A DNA stretch of 7,223 nucleotides. Origin: SHVO01 sp041919675. Lineage in GTDB: Bacteria > Pseudomonadota > Alphaproteobacteria > Rhodospirillales > Rhodospirillaceae. A model generated the notes under the pieces. That model did no database searches. It was not told where the DNA came from and worked only from the letters and a program-made list of their open reading frames with translations. Position 1 is the first letter of the stretch. The number at the start of each line of letters is the position of its first letter. Location: NCBI GenBank assembly GCA_041919675.1, contig JAYRTJ010000153.1, forward strand, positions 1 to 7,223, in the 5' to 3' direction. Shown here piece by piece: positions 6,963-7,223 of the stretch. The position numbers were made by a program, and so were the translations under genes.

Positions 6963-6990
6963 CGCCGAACGGGAAATGCCGGTCTCGGCG
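6963..6990 (+). other. Hairpin CGCCGA / TCGGCG in the rightward leader
   Basis: CGCCGA (6963-6968) pairs perfectly with TCGGCG (6985-6990). After a bulged C, AC and GG on the 5' side pair with CC and GT on the 3' side across one G-G mismatch, leaving the loop AAATG. This is ten pairs in 28 bases. Confidence 0.5.
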
Positions 6991-7010
6991 CACTCAATCT
7001 CGGCGCATTC
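6983..7010 (+). repeat. Tandem direct repeat TCTCGGCGCA, period 15
   Basis: TCTCGGCGCACTC (6983-6995) is repeated as TCTCGGCGCATTC (6998-7010), with 12 of 13 bases identical. Each copy contains TCGGCG, so each could pair with CGCCGA at 6963-6968. Confidence 0.6.
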
Positions 7011-7135
7011 GGTCGACAAACGCCCGCCCCCATATCATGTGTTCACTCGAGGGGGCTCGGTTTGCCAACAGCCTCGCTACCAATCAAAGCGCCGCGCCAT
7101 GTGGGCGCCTCCCCCCATTCGCAGGGTTTCAGCCT

Positions 7136-7176
7136 GACGAACGCGATCGGCCATGAGCTGCCGATGCGTGCCCGTC
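7136..7176 (+). other. Long hairpin near the right edge (14 pairs)
   Basis: GACG (7136-7139), ACGC (7141-7144) and ATCGGC (7146-7151) pair with GCCGAT (7160-7165), GCGT (7166-7169) and CGTC (7173-7176). The stem has one bulged G, one small internal loop and an eight-base apical loop CATGAGCT. It is the most extensive stem in the leader. A U-rich unpaired stretch starts 11 bases after it (7187-7209), too far for a standard terminator. Confidence 0.5.
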
Positions 7177-7223
7177 AACGCTCCCGCTTTTTAAACCTTT
7201 CAACTTTCCACCGCGCCCCGCTC

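Larger units (their letters stand above)
6809..7223 (+). promoter_or_regulatory. Long non-coding stretch, probable structured 5' leader of a gene beyond the window (rne suspected)
   Basis: These 415 bases contain no supported protein gene. They hold a succession of potential hairpins: a composite stem at 6835-6880, 6888-6910, a GACG/CGTC stem at 6922-6954 enclosing CCCC/GGGG (6929-6942), 6963-6990, CGAG/CTCG at 7048-7059, GCGCC/GGCGC at 7094-7108, and 7136-7176. The last is followed by a U-rich stretch at 7187-7209. GC-rich DNA yields chance stems, so individual short ones mean little; the long ones are listed separately. In many alphaproteobacteria rne is transcribed divergently from this amidase, and in E. 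coli the rne leader lets RNase E control its own mRNA. The identification as an rne leader rests only on that context. Confidence 0.4.

Noticed and set aside
6796..6993. A 65-codon minus-strand frame in the intergenic region.
   Set aside because: The product is Arg-rich without domain features, no convincing ribosome site was identified, and the frame runs antisense through the predicted hairpins and past the divergent promoter.
7037..7156. A 39-codon plus-strand frame (ATG at 7037) in the leader, considered as a small protein or leader peptide.
   Set aside because: It has no Shine-Dalgarno sequence (the upstream bases are C-rich) and no recognisable signal or domain, and it ends in the loop of the 7136-7176 hairpin. 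The location is curious but the coding evidence is absent.
7136..7192. An intrinsic terminator (hairpin plus T-run) at the right edge.
   Set aside because: The T-run starts 11 bases after the stem rather than directly after it, so it does not have terminator geometry.
1..7223. CRISPR arrays, insertion sequences, tRNA or rRNA genes, and phage or defence genes.
   Set aside because: No regularly spaced repeats, transposase, integrase, tRNA-like cloverleaf or rRNA signature was seen on either strand.

Overview
The window looks like chromosomal DNA from a GC-rich alphaproteobacterium. The pairing of an AmiC-type cell-wall amidase with a class A penicillin-binding protein ending in Gly-Gly-Leu-Tyr is typical of that class. 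GANTC sites (the CcrM methylation sequence of many alphaproteobacteria) are also clustered at the amidase promoter. Genus cannot be named from the sequence.

Layout, left to right. Positions 1-2712 (+ strand) hold the 3' end of an ABC-transporter ATPase of the LolD/MacB type and, 34 bases downstream, a complete 817-residue FtsX/MacB-type permease, forming an export or lipoprotein/antimicrobial-type ABC module. A short GC-rich hairpin at 2726-2762 separates it from the convergent cell-wall cluster. Positions 2771-6685 (- strand) hold the amidase (414 aa, transcribed first) and then the bifunctional peptidoglycan synthase PBP1A (831 aa). The 174-base spacer between them carries a strong inverted repeat and a pair of direct repeats. 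The amidase opens septal peptidoglycan by cutting the stem peptide from MurNAc, and PBP1A polymerises and crosslinks new glycan, so the two are complementary parts of wall remodelling.

Positions 6686-7223 contain no convincing protein gene. The first ~120 bases look like a divergent promoter region: one promoter reads leftward into the amidase with three GANTC sites in or beside it, and one reads rightward with a palindrome just after its -10. From about 6809 to the end, the rightward transcript would be a leader of more than 400 nt rich in potential hairpins, including one arm that can pair with either of two direct-repeat copies. In many alphaproteobacteria the gene divergent from this amidase is rne (RNase E), whose mRNA leader is an autoregulatory element in E. 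coli. I therefore infer that this is an rne leader whose coding region begins beyond the window. That is inference: no RNase E codons are visible here.

The most interesting parts are the GANTC-loaded amidase promoter (possible GcrA/CcrM cell-cycle control) and the structured rightward leader. The protein genes themselves belong to well-known families and appear intact.
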